A DNA stretch of 5,980 nucleotides. It comes from Spirochaetae bacterium HGW-Spirochaetae-7. Lineage in GTDB: Bacteria; Spirochaetota; Spirochaetia; Treponematales; UBA12059. The position numbers were made by a program, and so were the translations under genes. The stretch is from NCBI GenBank assembly GCA_002839245.1, contig PGXR01000174.1:1-5980 (forward strand), in the 5' to 3' direction. The notes beneath the pieces are model-generated. The model did not search any database. It was not told the DNA's origin and saw only the letters and a list, made by a program, of their open reading frames with translations. Positions 1-5,459 of this stretch are shown here, piece after piece. Each line of letters starts with the position of its first letter. Position 1 is the stretch's first letter.

Positions 1-513
1 ATACTAGCGGACACGACGCTGAACCTCCCCGACTTCAGGGCTGCCGAGCGGACATTCGGCCTCGTTACGCAGGTGGCGGGCCGAGCCGGCCGGTTCGTCA
101 AGGGCGGCAGGGTAATAGTCCAGACCTACAGGCCGACGAGCCCGGTGCTCGCGAGGGCGGCCGCCCACGATGCCGAGGGCTTCTACGCCGACGAACTGGC
201 AGCGCGGCGAGAGCTTGGCTTCCCGCCGTTCTCGCGGCTCCTCCGCATAGTCATCCGCTCCAAGGACGCTTCGAGGGCGCGGTCGGCCGCGGCCGAGCTG
301 GCCGGGCGGCTGGCCGGCACGGCGACGGTCGACGTGCTCGGCCCCGCGGAGTGCCCGATAGCCGTCGTCTCGGGGAACGTCCGATGGCAGGTGCTGTTGC
401 GTTCGGCCGACGCCGCCCCGGCAAGGGCCGCACTGACGGCCGCGCTGGCCGGATGGAAACCGGCGGCGGCAGTCTACGTGGAGATCGACCCGGACCCCGT
501 CAGCCTGCTCTGA
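1..513 (+). CDS. priA: Primosomal protein N' (replication restart helicase PriA), C-terminal part
   Basis: PriA is the superfamily 2 DNA helicase that recognises stalled or collapsed forks and reloads the replisome. The window opens inside the gene, in frame from base 1, so only the last 170 residues are present. They begin with LADTTLNLPDFRAAERTF and helicase motif VI QVAGRAGR (local residues 24-31), which contributes arginines to ATP hydrolysis. Next come the IVQTYRP strand and the PriA signature ELAARRELGFPPFSRL (65-80). The C-terminal domain ends in the characteristic NVRWQVLLRS (126-135) and VEIDPDPVSLL, then TGA. The zinc-binding region and Walker motifs lie upstream, outside the window. 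A GTG at 73 is only an internal valine, not a start. The gene converges on the TPR gene with 18 bp between stop codons. Nothing in the visible part looks damaged. The family assignment is firm. Confidence 0.95.
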   Translation: MLADTTLNLPDFRAAERTFGLVTQVAGRAGRFVKGGRVIVQTYRPTSPVLARAAAHDAEGFYADELAARRELGFPPFSRLLRIVIRSKDASRARSAAAELAGRLAGTATVDVLGPAECPIAVVSGNVRWQVLLRSADAAPARAALTAALAGWKPAAAVYVEIDPDPVSLL

Positions 514-531
514 GGCACGCGGGCACGCAGC

Positions 532-1332
532 CTACAGCCGGGCCTTTGCCCGCGCCTGGCCGTTTATCGCCTCGGTCATTCCCGGGCTGAGCCTGAGGGC
601 CTTGCCGTAGAGCTCGACGGCGCGGCCGTAATCGCCGAGCTGTTCTTTGAGCGACGCATAGCGGTACCACCAGCGGGCGATTCCCGGTTCCCGGTAGACT
701 GCTATGCTGTACGCGATGTCGGCATGGTCGAGCCGCTTCTGCCGCATGTAGCTCTCGGCCATGTAGAAGTAGGCGGACGGAACGCGGTCGCCGTATTCCC
801 CGACGTTGTCCAGGTACCGTTGCAGGGATTTGACCGCGCGTCCGTCGTCGTTGAGGTGAAAATACGCTTCTCCCATCACCTCGACGATCCTGGCGTCGAA
901 TTTGACCTTGAGCCCGGCCGCGCCGATGTCGACGACCTCGCGGTAGCGCTCCAGCCTGAAGAGGCTCCAGCACTTGACCGTATAGGCGTCCATGCGCGTG
1001 GGATCGGCAGCCAGTTCCTTGTCGCAGACGCTTACCGAGGCGCGGTATTTGGCCTGCGCATCCGCCAGCTTTCCCGCCGTCTCCAGGTCTCGGCCCTGCT
1101 TGTAGAGCAGGAGCGCGTCGGCCTTGGATGCCGTCGAGGACGGCGCGACGGCCGCGGTGACGGCCGGAGGAACGGGCGGCAACTCTACCGGGGCGACCGC
1201 CTCCCCGGCGGACCTCTCGTTTGCGCCCAGGTTTTCCTGAGCAGAAACCGCAGGGGCATGGGCGAAGCATAAGAGAATGACGAGGGAGGAAGACAATCTT
1301 GCTACGAACGCTCTGAAACGCATATGCCTCAT
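532..1332 (-). CDS. Exported tetratricopeptide-repeat protein, spirochaete-type
   Basis: This is a 266-residue protein with a Sec signal peptide: basic start MRHMRFRAFVARL, hydrophobic SSSLVILLCFAHAPA, and a signal peptidase I site AVSA|QE after residue 31. An Ala/Pro-rich linker (about 32-70) leads to roughly five helical TPR-like units at about 72-105, 106-139, 145-178, 184-217 and 218-251. The last, with GDYGRAVELYGKALRLSPG, fits the TPR consensus best. The protein is therefore probably periplasmic, or surface-associated in a diderm, and acts as a protein-interaction scaffold; its partner is unknown. From memory it resembles an uncharacterised TPR family of treponemes with a similar KCWSLFRLERY segment. 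Met1 (1332) and Met4 (1323) are both possible starts and neither has a strong Shine-Dalgarno. A lipoprotein (Cys22) is less likely because ILLC is a poor lipobox. The gene is last in the minus-strand run, 61 nt after the glycosylase, and ends in TAG. Confidence 0.85.
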   Translation of the reverse strand: MRHMRFRAFVARLSSSLVILLCFAHAPAVSAQENLGANERSAGEAVAPVELPPVPPAVTAAVAPSSTASKADALLLYKQGRDLETAGKLADAQAKYRASVSVCDKELAADPTRMDAYTVKCWSLFRLERYREVVDIGAAGLKVKFDARIVEVMGEAYFHLNDDGRAVKSLQRYLDNVGEYGDRVPSAYFYMAESYMRQKRLDHADIAYSIAVYREPGIARWWYRYASLKEQLGDYGRAVELYGKALRLSPGMTEAINGQARAKARL

Positions 1333-1360
1333 TATTGCCCGAAGTCGGATCGAGCATCAA

Positions 1361-1373
1361 GGCTTCGGAAGCC
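1361..1373. repeat. Short inverted repeat between glycosylase and TPR genes
   Basis: GGCTTC and GAAGCC flank a single G and form a perfect 13-bp palindrome in the 61-bp gap. In the minus-strand RNA this would be a five-pair hairpin with a CCG loop. It is followed by only two Us, so it does not look like a rho-independent terminator. It could be a processing or attenuation hairpin, or chance in GC-rich DNA. Confidence 0.3.
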
Positions 1374-1393
1374 GATCAGGCAGAGGCGCGCCT

Positions 1394-2026
1394 TCAATAG
1401 ACGACTGGTTCGACGTCCAGGTCGCGCCATAGATACCAGACGGCTACGGTCCGCCAGGGCCGCCATGATTCCCCCAGCACCGACAGGCGGCCCCGGGTCG
1501 CCGCGGAGGATTCTCCCGCCGGCCAGCCGTACAGACGGCTTGCGGCCCGTTGCAGCCCGATATCGCCCACGGGCAGGACATCCGGGCGGTGCAGGTGGAA
1601 GATCAGGAACATTTCAGCGGTCCATGGGCCGACGCCACGAAGCGCGCACAGCCTGGCGCGGACCTCGTCGTCCGTGAGGACGTCGAAGCTTGCCGGCGAG
1701 TAGTCGTCGCGCAGGAAAACCTTTGCTATACCCTGCAGGTATTCGACCTTGCGGCCCGAAAGCCCGCACGACCGAAGCTCGCCCGTACCGGCCGAGGCGA
1801 TATCCTGCGGGCGCATCCCGGGGCACAGCAGGGACAGCCGCCCCCAGATACCGGAGGCGGCCGCGACCGATATCTGCTGGCCGACGATGGCGTTCGCCAG
1901 CGTCGTGAACGCGTCGCCGCTACCCGACAGCCGGGCACCCCGGTGCCTGACGATCAGGCCGGCCAGCAGGCTGTCGCGACCGCCGAGGGCGGACGATGCC
2001 TCGTCCCAGTAATCGGCGGCGTACAC
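1394..2026 (-). CDS. DNA-3-methyladenine glycosylase II family protein (AlkA/Mag1-like, HhH-GPD)
   Basis: This 210-residue base-excision repair enzyme would remove alkylated purines such as 3-methyladenine from DNA by cutting the N-glycosidic bond. It shows the HhH-GPD fold signatures in order: AIVGQQISVAAA (47-58), the helix-hairpin-helix LRGVGPWTAEMFLIF (129-143), and PVGDIGLQRA with the likely catalytic aspartate Asp155. A family motif, SWRPWRTVAVWYLWR, lies at 187-201. There is no C-terminal four-cysteine cluster, so it is not an EndoIII or MutY type. It is shorter than E. coli AlkA (282 residues) and lacks that protein's N-terminal domain, so it resembles compact Mag1-like enzymes. The chosen start is GTG, 9 nt after GGAGA and 15 nt after the nfnB stop, which implies co-transcription with nfnAB. 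It lies in the same reading frame as nfnB, separated by the TAG and five codons. It ends in TGA. The substrate range cannot be read from the sequence. Confidence 0.9.
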   Translation of the reverse strand: MYAADYWDEASSALGGRDSLLAGLIVRHRGARLSGSGDAFTTLANAIVGQQISVAAASGIWGRLSLLCPGMRPQDIASAGTGELRSCGLSGRKVEYLQGIAKVFLRDDYSPASFDVLTDDEVRARLCALRGVGPWTAEMFLIFHLHRPDVLPVGDIGLQRAASRLYGWPAGESSAATRGRLSVLGESWRPWRTVAVWYLWRDLDVEPVVY

Positions 2027-2041
2027 GGCAACGGTCTCCGG

Positions 2042-3529
2042 CTATTTCTTCCCAAGATATTCATTAATTGCAGCGGCGGCGCGCCGCCCCTCGCCCATCG
2101 CCAATATTACGGTAGCGGCTCCCAGCACGATGTCGCCTCCGGCCCAGACGGCGTCGAGGCTGGTCTTCTGGCTGGCATCGACGAGTACGTGGCTCTTGCG
2201 GTCCACGTTCAGGCCCGGCGTCGTCTTGGCTATAAGCGGGTTGGACTCGTTGCCCACGGCGACAATGACCGTATCGAAGTGCACCTCGTGCTCCGAGCCG
2301 TCGATGGCTACAGGGCTCCGCCGTCCCGATTCGTCGGGGTCGCCGAGCCTGTACGACATCACGCGGAGGCCGGTGACGACGCCCTTGTCGTTGCCGAGCA
2401 CCTCGGTCGGGCTCGAGAGGAAGTCGAAGACGATCCCCTCCTCCATCGCGTGCTCCACTTCCTCGGCGCGCGCCGGCATTTCCTCGCGGGTGCGGCGGTA
2501 CAGTACGCGCACCTCTTCGGCGCCCAGGCGCAGGGCCATGCGCGCCGAGTCCATCGCCACGTTGCCGCCTCCCAGCACCGCGACGCGCTTCGACGGATAG
2601 ATGGGCGTGGAGGCGCGTTCGCGGTCCCAGGCGCGCATCATGTTGCAGCGGGTCAGGTACTCGTTGGCGCTGAAGACGCCGACGAAATTCTCGCCCGGTA
2701 TGTCCATGAACTTGGGCAGTCCGGCCCCGACGCCGACGAACGCCGCGTCGAATCCATCCTCCTGGAGCAAGGCGGGCAACGGTATCGTCCGCCCTATCAG
2801 CGTGTTGAGCTCGAAGCGTACGCCCATGCGCTCCAGCTTGTCAGCCTCCTCGCGCACTATGGCCTTGGGCAGACGGAATTCGGGAATGCCGTAGACCATG
2901 ACGCCGCCCGGCTTCTGGAAGGCCTCGAAGATGACGACCTCGTGGCCTTCGCGGCGGACCTCGGCGGCGACCGTCAGGCCGGCGGGGCCGGCGCCGATGA
3001 CGGCGACGCGCTTGCCAGTCGGCGGAGCGACATGGGGAATCGGAGTCCCGCCCGACGCGCGCTCCCGGTCGGCGACGTAACGCTCGAGGCGCCCTATCTG
3101 CACGGCCCTCTCGACGCCCTTGAGCGCCTTGCCGAGCGTGCACGGCGCCTGGCACTGTTTTTCCTGGGGACAGACCCTGCCGCATATTGCAGGCAGGAGG
3201 TTCGTCTTCCGTATGACTTCGGCCGCGCCATGGTAGTCGCCGCTGGCGACCAGCCCGACGAAGCCGGGAATGTCTATGGAAACCGGGCATCCGGGCACGC
3301 ACGGCGCGTTCTTGCACTGGAGGCAGCGTGCCGCTTCGACGCGGGCCTGCGCTTCGGTGTAGCCGAGCGCCACCTCGTCCATGTTGTGGGCGCGGATGCC
3401 GGGCTCCTGGCAGGGCATGTCCTGGGCGGGAATGGCCATCCTGTCCTTGTTCGCCAGCTGCTTGCCGTCAAGCCCGGCGAGTACCTTCCTGGCCGCTTCG
3501 GCCAGACCGGCTGTAGAGGTTCCGCTCAT
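2042..3529 (-). CDS. nfnB: NADH-dependent reduced ferredoxin:NADP+ oxidoreductase, large subunit NfnB (GltD/SudA-like)
   Basis: This 495-residue flavoprotein is the large subunit of electron-bifurcating NfnAB (NADH + 2 reduced ferredoxin + 2 NADP+ + H+ to NAD+ + 2 oxidised ferredoxin + 2 NADPH). It has two N-terminal [4Fe-4S] motifs: CLQCKNAPCVPGC (Cys69, 72, 77, 81) and CGRVCPQEKQCQAPC (Cys116, 120, 126, 130). FAD binding follows at VIGAGPAG (177-184) with Glu202, then NADPH binding at LGGGNVAMDSAR (319-330), and the C-terminal FAD motif AGGDIVLGAATVILAMGEGRRAA (463-485). The ATG at 3529 overlaps the nfnA stop as ATGA, with GGAGGT 5 nt upstream. An upstream extension of 76 codons to 3757 is in frame but is nfnA read out of frame, so it is rejected. 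GltD of glutamate synthase shares this architecture; the adjacent NfnA-like partner and absence of a GltB gene favour Nfn. Older databases call it sulfide dehydrogenase alpha subunit. The gene ends in TAG. Confidence 0.95.
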   Translation of the reverse strand: MSGTSTAGLAEAARKVLAGLDGKQLANKDRMAIPAQDMPCQEPGIRAHNMDEVALGYTEAQARVEAARCLQCKNAPCVPGCPVSIDIPGFVGLVASGDYHGAAEVIRKTNLLPAICGRVCPQEKQCQAPCTLGKALKGVERAVQIGRLERYVADRERASGGTPIPHVAPPTGKRVAVIGAGPAGLTVAAEVRREGHEVVIFEAFQKPGGVMVYGIPEFRLPKAIVREEADKLERMGVRFELNTLIGRTIPLPALLQEDGFDAAFVGVGAGLPKFMDIPGENFVGVFSANEYLTRCNMMRAWDRERASTPIYPSKRVAVLGGGNVAMDSARMALRLGAEEVRVLYRRTREEMPARAEEVEHAMEEGIVFDFLSSPTEVLGNDKGVVTGLRVMSYRLGDPDESGRRSPVAIDGSEHEVHFDTVIVAVGNESNPLIAKTTPGLNVDRKSHVLVDASQKTSLDAVWAGGDIVLGAATVILAMGEGRRAAAAINEYLGKK

Positions 3530-4422
3530 TTCGAACCTCCGGCCTTCGCCGCGGACGCCCTGGCGAGCTCGGCCATAGTATCGAGCATGCAGGCGCCGCC
3601 TTCGTGCAAGGCCTTGTGCGCCGCGTCCTCGAGCGGCTTGTACGCGCGCAGCCTGAGCATCATGCCGTCCCAGTCTACCAGGTGGGCGTCGAACTCCGGC
3701 CCGTCGACGCAGACGAACTTCGTCGAGCCGCCCACCGAGACGCGGCAGCCGCCGCACATACCGGTACCGTCAATCATGATGGTATTGAGCGAGGCGGGGG
3801 TCTTCACGCCGAAGGGACGGGTGGTCTCGGCACAGAACTTCATCATGACAGGCGGTCCGATGGCTACGGCTATGTCAGGTTTGTGCTGGGCCTGGCACAG
3901 CTCCTTGAGCGGTTCGGTGACCAGGGCCTTGCGGCCCCAGCTGCCGTCGTCGGTCACGACGATGAGCTCGTCGGCGATGGCGCGCATCTCGTCCTCCAGG
4001 ATGATGAGGTCCTTCGTCCTGGCGCCCATGATGACGGTCAGCTTGTTGCCGGCCTTCTTGAGGGCCTGCGCGATGGGATACATCGGAGCCACGCCGATGC
4101 CGCCGCCTATGCATACCGCGTGGCCGAAGCGTTCGATATGGGTAGGATTCCCCAGGGGACCGAGCACCGCCTCGATTGAATCGCCAGCCTCGAGCTCGGC
4201 CAGCCTGTGCGTGCTGACGCCGACGGTCTGGAAAATAAGCGTGATGGTGCCGTGGTGGGGATCGGCGTCGGCGATCGTCAGGGGCACGCGCTCGCCCCAC
4301 TCGACGTCGGCCTGCACTATCACGAACTGCCCGGGCTTTCGTTCGCGCGCTATATGGGGAGCCTCGATCTCGACGCGGAATACCTCATCGGACAGGCGGG
4401 TCTTCGCTATTATCTTGTTCAC
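3526..4422 (-). CDS. nfnA: NADH-dependent reduced ferredoxin:NADP+ oxidoreductase, small subunit NfnA (SudB-like)
   Basis: This is a 298-residue cytoplasmic ferredoxin-NADP reductase-fold subunit that carries FAD, a [2Fe-2S] cluster and the NADH site, and pairs with NfnB. FAD binding is at RVPLTIADAD (45-54) and dinucleotide binding at CIGGGIGVAP (104-113). The cluster motif is Asp218, Cys223, Cys226 and Cys238, inside MIDGTGMCGGCRVSVGG and VCVDGPEFDAH. This Asp-plus-three-Cys pattern is typical of Nfn small subunits and distinguishes it from the four-cysteine dihydroorotate dehydrogenase PyrK. The start is GTG at 4422, with AGGAGG four bases upstream; no better ATG lies before the conserved N-terminus. 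The length slightly exceeds the roughly 280 usual in the family because of an Ala-rich C-terminal tail (DTMAELARASAAKAGGSK). It is first in the minus-strand run; its TGA overlaps the nfnB ATG, so translational coupling is likely. Confidence 0.95.
   Translation of the reverse strand: MNKIIAKTRLSDEVFRVEIEAPHIARERKPGQFVIVQADVEWGERVPLTIADADPHHGTITLIFQTVGVSTHRLAELEAGDSIEAVLGPLGNPTHIERFGHAVCIGGGIGVAPMYPIAQALKKAGNKLTVIMGARTKDLIILEDEMRAIADELIVVTDDGSWGRKALVTEPLKELCQAQHKPDIAVAIGPPVMMKFCAETTRPFGVKTPASLNTIMIDGTGMCGGCRVSVGGSTKFVCVDGPEFDAHLVDWDGMMLRLRAYKPLEDAAHKALHEGGACMLDTMAELARASAAKAGGSK
3535..3540 (-). promoter_or_regulatory. Ribosome binding site of nfnB
   Basis: GGAGGT on the minus strand lies inside the end of nfnA, 5 nt before the nfnB ATG. 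It fixes the nfnB start at 3529 rather than the longer in-frame extension. Confidence 0.85.
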
Positions 4423-4426
4423 TGTT

Positions 4427-4432
4427 CCTCCT
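4427..4432 (-). promoter_or_regulatory. Ribosome binding site of nfnA
   Basis: AGGAGG on the minus strand lies four bases (AACA) before the GTG at 4422. It supports a GTG start for nfnA; the spacing is short but usable. Confidence 0.8.
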
Positions 4433-4450
4433 GGTATGTAGTCGTTTTAA

Positions 4451-4479
4451 TATATAGACCATGTTCAAACATAAGTCGA
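4451..4479 (-). promoter_or_regulatory. Candidate sigma70-like promoter of the nfnA operon
   Basis: On the minus strand, TCGACT (4479-4474) and TATATA (4456-4451) are separated by 17 nt. Each matches four of six bases of the TTGACA and TATAAT consensus. The -10 lies in an AT-rich patch (TTTTAATATATA on the plus strand) that stands out from the GC-rich surroundings, about 30 nt upstream of the nfnA start. A predicted start near 4444 would leave a leader of about 22 nt containing the AGGAGG. This is a position-based inference; other nearby hexamers such as TATATT are possible. Confidence 0.45.
4461..4472. promoter_or_regulatory. Possible operator palindrome in the nfnA promoter spacer
   Basis: ATGTT-CA-AACAT is a perfect 5-bp inverted repeat around a 2-bp centre, lying between the proposed -35 and -10 of the nfnA promoter. 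A repressor bound there would block transcription. It does not match the Rex consensus (TTGTGAA-N4-TTCACAA), and 12-bp palindromes occur by chance, so the call is weak. Confidence 0.2.
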
Positions 4480-4550
4480 CCGCTTTTCGCTGCTCGCTCT
4501 TTCGTTTGTCGCCCGCCAGTATGTGCCGAAAACCGTGAATCACGCAACAC

Positions 4551-4556
4551 TAGAAT
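4551..4556 (+). promoter_or_regulatory. Possible -10 element for the nucleoside phosphorylase gene
   Basis: TAGAAT matches five of six bases of TATAAT and lies 44 nt before the phosphorylase ATG. I see no good -35 hexamer 16-18 nt upstream, so either the promoter relies on an activator or this is coincidence. TACTAT at 4575-4580 is a weaker alternative. Confidence 0.25.
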
Positions 4557-4589
4557 CATCGTGCGTCGCTCCGGTACTATTTACTCGAC

Positions 4590-4595
4590 AGGAGG
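4590..4595 (+). promoter_or_regulatory. Ribosome binding site of the nucleoside phosphorylase gene
   Basis: AGGAGG lies 5 nt before ATG 4601. This decides for that start over the in-frame ATG at 4523, whose extra 26 codons show no family resemblance and overlap the proposed promoter region. Confidence 0.85.
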
Positions 4596-4600
4596 CGCTG

Positions 4601-5389
4601 ATGCCCGTTCCCCTCAATCCTGACAAGTACCGTTCTCCGTCGGTCTTCGAACCGCAGGACTTCCTCTCCTACATGCAGAAAAGCGGCCATATCACCGAGC
4701 AGGAGAAGGCCCCGGACGCCGCCATCCTCTGCTACCAGAAGAGCCTTTTCGACTTCGTCGTGGACAAGCACCGGGTCCGCTTCCATACGGGCTATTTCAG
4801 GCAGCACCTCGCCTATATCGAAGCGCCGGAGAACCCCGGCGCCCGGATCGCCATCGTCGGGAAATTCGGCATCGGCGCGCCGGCGGCGGCCGTCATGCTC
4901 GAGGAGCTCATAGCCTGGGGGGTCGGCTCGTTCGTATCGATAGGAACCGCCGGCGGGCTGGTCAAGGGCCTCCACCCCGGGGCCGTGGTCCTGTGCACCG
5001 GCGCGCTGCGCGACGAGGGCGTATCGTAGCATTACGTGCCCGGAGGCGGGCTCGCCCTGCCCGACGAGGCGCTGAGCGACGACCTGGGTTCCGCCTTCGA
5101 CGCCGCGGGCGTACCGTACCACTCGGGCATTACCTGGACGACGGACGCCATATACCGCGAGACGAAGGAAGAGATCGACGCGGTCGTCGCGCGCGGCGCC
5201 AGTACCGTCGAGATGGAAGCATCCGCCCTCTTCACCGTCGCCCGTTACCGCGGGATCCCGATGGCCGCCTGCTTCACCATAAGCGACTCGCTCGCCGAGA
5301 CTGAATGGCAACCGGAATTCCTGTCCAGGGACACCAACGCCGGACTTGAGAAGCTTTTCCGCGCGTCAGTCGCTGCGCTGGGGGCATGA
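4601..5389 (+). pseudogene. Nucleoside phosphorylase (PNP/UDP family, uridine phosphorylase-like) with internal in-frame TAG
   Basis: The family cleaves nucleosides with phosphate to free base and (deoxy)ribose-1-phosphate in nucleoside salvage. The reading frame is 262 codons, a normal length, but codon 143 (5027-5029) is TAG. The N-terminal part has the phosphate/nucleoside fold motifs VGKFGIGAPAAAV (86-98) and SIGTAGGL (113-120), ending ALRDEGVS (135-142). After the stop, HYVPGGG continues in the same frame, followed by the ribose-binding STVEMEASALFTVA (201-214), the SDSL motif (228-231) and TGA. The family has a continuous RDEG(T/V)S-(H/Y)-HY stretch here, so exactly one residue is replaced and nothing is missing. 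TAC or TAT to TAG is one base change. No Shine-Dalgarno precedes the GTG at 5036, so separate translation of the second half is unlikely. The gene is either a very recent pseudogene, a sequencing error over an intact gene, or read through. Base specificity is uncertain. Confidence 0.85.
5027..5029 (+). other. In-frame amber codon interrupting the phosphorylase gene
   Basis: The local codons read GTA TCG TAG CAT TAC GTG. Conserved family sequence continues directly on both sides with no frame change. The residue expected at this position is His or Tyr, judged from remembered homologs. Confidence 0.9.
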
Positions 5390-5413
5390 CCCGCCGGAGA
5401 ATCAAAAAATCAT

Positions 5414-5442
5414 TTGAAATGCCGACGCAGTCGGGTTATGCT
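5414..5442 (+). promoter_or_regulatory. Candidate sigma70-like promoter of the cyclase-like gene
   Basis: TTGAAA (5414-5419, five of six matches) and TATGCT (5437-5442, four of six) are separated by exactly 17 nt, in the AT-richer 70-bp gap after the phosphorylase gene. The predicted transcription start is near 5449, leaving a leader of only about 11 nt with AGGT at its 5' edge. This suggests the downstream gene can be expressed independently of the phosphorylase gene. Confidence 0.5.
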
Positions 5443-5459
5443 AGTTTCCAGGTAATGGA

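Noticed and set aside
1264..1272. Lipoprotein attachment site at Cys22 of the TPR protein
   Set aside because: The residues before Cys22 (ILL) fit a lipobox poorly even by loose spirochaete rules, and a good signal peptidase I site (AVSA) follows.
500..1360. 286-codon minus-strand open frame overlapping the TPR gene
   Set aside because: It is an Arg/Gly-rich shadow in another frame. The TPR frame has a signal peptide and repeat consensus; this one has neither.
1361..1373. Rho-independent terminator between the glycosylase and TPR genes
   Set aside because: The stem is only five pairs and has no U tract after it on either strand.
1550..4441. Very long (963-codon) plus-strand open frame antisense to the glycosylase, nfnB and nfnA genes
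   Set aside because: All three minus-strand genes have clear family motifs. The antisense frame is codon-aligned with the glycosylase and nfnB, and stays open because TTA, CTA and TCA codons are rare in this GC-rich DNA. Its translation has no recognisable domain.
5027..5029. Pyrrolysine insertion at the internal TAG
   Set aside because: Nucleoside phosphorylases are not known pyrrolysine proteins, the expected residue is His or Tyr, no pyl genes are visible here, and TAG ends two other genes in the window.
4577..5311. 244-codon minus-strand open frame opposite the phosphorylase gene
   Set aside because: The plus strand carries conserved phosphorylase motifs and a strong ribosome binding site. 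The antisense product is low-complexity and resembles nothing I know.
5036..5389. Separate small gene starting at GTG 5036
   Set aside because: It has no Shine-Dalgarno, and its sequence is exactly the C-terminal half of the phosphorylase in the same frame as the N-terminal half.
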